Assembly: GCF_001854885.1 (NCBI RefSeq) | Contig: NZ_MDDV01000059.1 | Span: forward strand, 267,343 to 331,342 | Length of the DNA stretch: 64,000 bases | Reading direction: 5' to 3' | From: Ensifer sp. LCM 4579 | Lineage (GTDB): Bacteria; Pseudomonadota; Alphaproteobacteria; Rhizobiales; Rhizobiaceae | Shown here: positions 61,416 through 64,000 of the stretch, one piece after another | Numbering within the stretch: the first letter of the stretch is position 1 | Layout: each line of letters starts with the position of its first letter | Made by a program: the position numbers and the translations under genes | Notes under the pieces: generated by a model | Seen by the model: the letters and a program-made list of their open reading frames with translations, nothing else | Databases searched by the model: none | Told to the model about the DNA's origin: nothing

Positions 61416-63391
61416 CGCTGGTGCCGACCCTTGCGGTCATCGCCTTCTTCCTGATCGGGCCGTCCAACTGGTCGCGTCATCGAAGCTGGGCGCGCACGAT
61501 CACCTGCACATTCGTCGGACTGGTCGCCCTGCGCTACATGGCCTGGCGGTTCACCGCGACCATACTTCCCTATCCCCGGGATGGTGCGAATTTTTACTGG
61601 GTGTGGTTCGTCTTCATCGTCGAAGCGCTCGCCTTCCTGGAGGTCGTGCTCTTCCTGATCCTGATGAGCCGCTACGTCGACCGCAGCGCCGAGGCGGACC
61701 GGCTGGGGCGAGCGTTCTTTAAGCGCCAACAGAGCGCACTGCCCGCGGTCGACGTTTTCATCCCGAGCTACAACGAGCCGCTCGACGTTCTCGAAAGGAC
61801 GATCGTCGGCGCGCTGGCACTCGACTATCCGAAGGACAAGCTGAAGGTCTATGTGCTCGACGACGGACGTCGCGACTGGCTCAAGGCCTTCTGCGAGGGC
61901 CGCGGCGCAATCCATGTGACCCGAAGCGACAATGCGCATGCCAAGGCCGGCAACATGAACAATGGCCTGAAGGTGAGCTCCGGCGACTTCATCGCCATCT
62001 TCGACGCGGACTTCGTGCCCTATCGGAATTTCCTCAGGCGGACCCTGCCATTCTTTTCGGGTGAGACGATCGGCATCGTGCAGACGCCCCAGCACTTCTT
62101 CAACGTTGATCCGGTACAATCCAATCTCGGCCTCGAAAACATCTGGCCGGACGAGCAGCGGCTGTTCTTCGACGAGATCGCGCCGAGCCGCGACGGCTGG
62201 GACGTGAGCTTCTGCTGCGGCTCCTGCTCGATCGCGCGACGCAAGGCCGTCAACGCGATCGGCGGCTTTCCGACCGAATCGATCACCGAGGACCTGCTCA
62301 CCACGCTGTCGATGCTGAACAAGGGATACAAGACCCGCTACCTGAACGAGCGCCTGTCCATGGGGCTCGCGGCGGAAAACCTGACCGGCTATTTCGTGCA
62401 GCGGGAACGCTGGTGCCAGGGGGGCATCCAGACGCTCTATCTGCACAACGGGCCGCTGCGCGGACCGGGACTTTCTCTCTTCCAAAGAATCATGTTCCTG
62501 CCGCTCTCCTGGCTCGTTCAATATCTCGTCCGCTTCGTCGTCCTCCTGGTGCCGGTCATCTATCTCTGGTTTGGGGCGCTGCCGCTCTATTTCACCGGCG
62601 TCGAGGACTATGTGTCCCACCAGGTGCCGCTGCTTGCGGCCTATTTCCTGTTGATGCTGTGGATCACGCCGACGCGCTACCTGCCGGTGGTCTCCAGCGC
62701 CGTCGGGACCTTCGCAGCCTTCCGGATGCTGCCGACGGTGATATCGAGCCTGGTGCGGCCGTTCGGCAAGCCGTTCAAGGTGACGCCGAAGGGCAGCGGC
62801 AATGAGGAAAATGTCTTCGACGCCTACACCTTCACCTGGATCGCCGGCTTCATCATCGTGACCGCGGTCGGCCTCGTGATCAACATCGTCCCGGAAACGG
62901 CGCGCATCGAGGGCGCCTTTTCGGTGATCGCGGCGCTGTGGGCCGGAATCAACATCGTCGTGCTCGTCATCGCTTCGCTGATCTGTTTCGAGAAGCCGCG
63001 GCGCCTCTTTCAGGCATTCAAGCTGGACGAGCCCGTCAGCGTCGACGGCTCGCAGGGCCGCCTCGTCAGCCTTTCCCTCGAAAAGGCGGTGATTGCGGTT
63101 CCGACCGAGACGCGATTCAAATCCACACAGGTGCGGCTCGACATCGACGGCTTTGCGCCGATCGGGGCCGAACTCAGGCAGGTGACGCAACGGCGCGGCG
63201 ACATAAGCCGCTCCGGCGACGAGCGACGCTACCATCTCCATCTGCATTTCGGGCTTGAAGGCGCGGAGCGGGACAAGATGATCGTCAAGCTCTATACGGG
63301 GCGCTATTCCCAGGACATTCCCGATATCGACAAGGTTGCCGTCTCCGTGAACCTGCTGCTGCGCGCCTTCGGGCGCACGCGCACCGCCTGA
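61382..63391 (+). CDS. bgsA: BgsA-like mixed-linkage beta-glucan synthase, family 2 glycosyltransferase
   Basis: 669 residues. Two N-terminal and about five C-terminal membrane segments flank a cytoplasmic GT2 domain with DDG near residue 160, DAD near 208, TED near 302 and QRERW near 340 (the D, DxD, D, QxxRW set of processive synthases). UDP-glucose is the expected donor. The C-terminal tail (about 550-669) lacks the PilZ RxxxR motif of cellulose synthase; BgsA of S. meliloti is known to bind c-di-GMP through its C-terminus. Cellulose synthase is the alternative, but no bcsB or bcsZ genes are present. Confidence 0.85.
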   Translation: MGQKPVVQSLLALVPTLAVIAFFLIGPSNWSRHRSWARTITCTFVGLVALRYMAWRFTATILPYPRDGANFYWVWFVFIVEALAFLEVVLFLILMSRYVDRSAEADRLGRAFFKRQQSALPAVDVFIPSYNEPLDVLERTIVGALALDYPKDKLKVYVLDDGRRDWLKAFCEGRGAIHVTRSDNAHAKAGNMNNGLKVSSGDFIAIFDADFVPYRNFLRRTLPFFSGETIGIVQTPQHFFNVDPVQSNLGLENIWPDEQRLFFDEIAPSRDGWDVSFCCGSCSIARRKAVNAIGGFPTESITEDLLTTLSMLNKGYKTRYLNERLSMGLAAENLTGYFVQRERWCQGGIQTLYLHNGPLRGPGLSLFQRIMFLPLSWLVQYLVRFVVLLVPVIYLWFGALPLYFTGVEDYVSHQVPLLAAYFLLMLWITPTRYLPVVSSAVGTFAAFRMLPTVISSLVRPFGKPFKVTPKGSGNEENVFDAYTFTWIAGFIIVTAVGLVINIVPETARIEGAFSVIAALWAGINIVVLVIASLICFEKPRRLFQAFKLDEPVSVDGSQGRLVSLSLEKAVIAVPTETRFKSTQVRLDIDGFAPIGAELRQVTQRRGDISRSGDERRYHLHLHFGLEGAERDKMIVKLYTGRYSQDIPDIDKVAVSVNLLLRAFGRTRTA

Positions 63392-63436
63392 TGCACGTCA
63401 GCGCGCGGCGCCGTCGTCGCAATGGAAGACAGACGA

Positions 63437-63463
63437 CCGGCCCCGGATGCGCTCCGGGGCCGG
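63437..63463. terminator. Bidirectional hairpin between bgsA and the chemoreceptor gene
   Basis: CCGGCCCCGGA-TGCGC-TCCGGGGCCGG, a perfect 11-bp GC stem with a 5-base loop, in the gap between two convergent genes. No T-run follows on either strand, so intrinsic termination may be partial. Confidence 0.6.
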
Positions 63464-63538
63464 CCGTGGTGCTTCAGGTCGCCTCGGTTTCGAGGCCCGG
63501 AGTGGTACCGCCGCCGCAAGCCGAATCTGACGCCGGCA

Positions 63539-64000
63539 TCAGAACTCCTCCCAATCGGAAGCGGCCGCCGCTGCGGCTGTGCCGCGGCCGCCGAAGGCGC
63601 CGGCGAGCTTGCGGGAAAGCGCTCGGGCGGGCGAGGCGACCGGTTTGCTGTCCGGGGCGGCCATGCGCGGGGCGGTGCCGGCCTCGATCCTGAAGCGGGC
63701 GATCAGCCGCGCCAGATTCGCCGCCTCGTCGGCGAGCCGGTTGGTCGCCGCCGTCGATTCCTCCACCATCGCCGCATTCTGCTGCGTCGTCTGGTCCATC
63801 TGGTTGACCGCGGTCGAGACCTCGGAAAGCCCCGTCGACTGCTCGCGGGCGGCGGTGGCGATCGAATGCACATGCTCGTTGATCTTGACGACATGGCCCT
63901 GGATCAGCGACAGCGCCTCGCCGGTCGCCGTCACCAGCTTCACCCCGGAATGGACCTCGTCGCCCGAGCGCGAGATCAGCGCCTTGATGTCCTTGGCGGC
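63539..64000 (-). CDS. Methyl-accepting chemotaxis protein, C-terminal fragment
   Basis: Only the last 153 codons are in the window; the gene runs past the right edge. The reading frame gives IKALISRSGDEVHSGVKLV and HSIATAAREQSTGLSEVSTA, then NQMDQTTQQNAAMVEES, the C-terminal part of the MCP signalling helix with methylation-type residues. It ends DWEEF, resembling the CheR/CheB-binding pentapeptide (NWETF). This suggests a receptor that carries its own adaptation-enzyme tether. Signal unknown. Confidence 0.92.
   Translation of the reverse strand, partial: AAKDIKALISRSGDEVHSGVKLVTATGEALSLIQGHVVKINEHVHSIATAAREQSTGLSEVSTAVNQMDQTTQQNAAMVEESTAATNRLADEAANLARLIARFRIEAGTAPRMAAPDSKPVASPARALSRKLAGAFGGRGTAAAAAASDWEEF

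Noticed and set aside
61412..63247. 611-residue minus-strand frame over bgsA
   Set aside because: Antisense to the glucan synthase with its complete GT2 motif set.

Overview
The window looks like part of a large replicon of a fast-growing rhizobium of the Sinorhizobium/Ensifer type. It is GC-rich throughout. At the right end it carries a pair of genes that I recognise as relatives of the S. meliloti mixed-linkage beta-glucan genes bgsB-bgsA. It also holds rhizobial intergenic mosaic (RIME-like) palindromic repeats. The scarcity of housekeeping genes, together with bgsBA, suggests a pSymB-type megaplasmid or chromid. That placement is inference; no rRNA, tRNA, CRISPR array, insertion sequence or replication origin was seen.

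Left part (1-10.3 kb). A membrane-stress operon reads leftward: a PspA protein with an unexpected TnpB-like N-terminal domain, an OB-fold membrane protein, and the start of a flotillin. A 972-residue PAS-PAS-PAS-GGDEF-EAL protein follows. Next is a frameshifted sensor-GGDEF-EAL gene that overlaps a periplasmic binding-protein gene, then an SDR lacking its YxxxK motif and a stand-alone SIR2-domain protein.

Middle left (10.3-25.9 kb). This stretch has a repeat-rich secreted protein and a divergent threonine dehydratase/AraC pair. A complete TAXI-TRAP operon follows (binding protein, fused permease, DUF1850, DctB-like kinase, DctD-like activator). It is preceded by a good sigma-54 promoter and a 16-bp inverted repeat that is probably the activator site. 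CrcB, a UspA-like protein and another GGDEF-EAL/binding-protein pair complete it.

Middle right (26-52.8 kb) is a mosaic. It includes a family 4 glycosyltransferase, an SDR-SPW-VKOR-like fusion, a second-type FtsH, a SulP transporter, a GH25 lipoprotein, an ExoF-like coiled-coil protein with a Gly/Ser-rich secreted protein, an ECF41 sigma module with its matching promoter, GST and LysR genes, a large autotransporter, TrkH, a UXS-like protein with altered catalytic residues, and an AraC regulator.

Right end (52.8-63.4 kb) is the most interesting part. A six-gene, mostly overlapping operon encodes GGDEF-EAL, a small DUF-like protein, a STAS-methyltransferase fusion, a sensor SpoIIE/PP2C phosphatase, a GHKL-type kinase-like protein and a STAS protein. 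It is divergent from bgsBA. The layout recalls the Pseudomonas SiaABCD partner-switch/c-di-GMP circuit and suggests that phosphorylation of STAS proteins tunes c-di-GMP for beta-glucan synthesis. The window ends in the C-terminus of a chemoreceptor.
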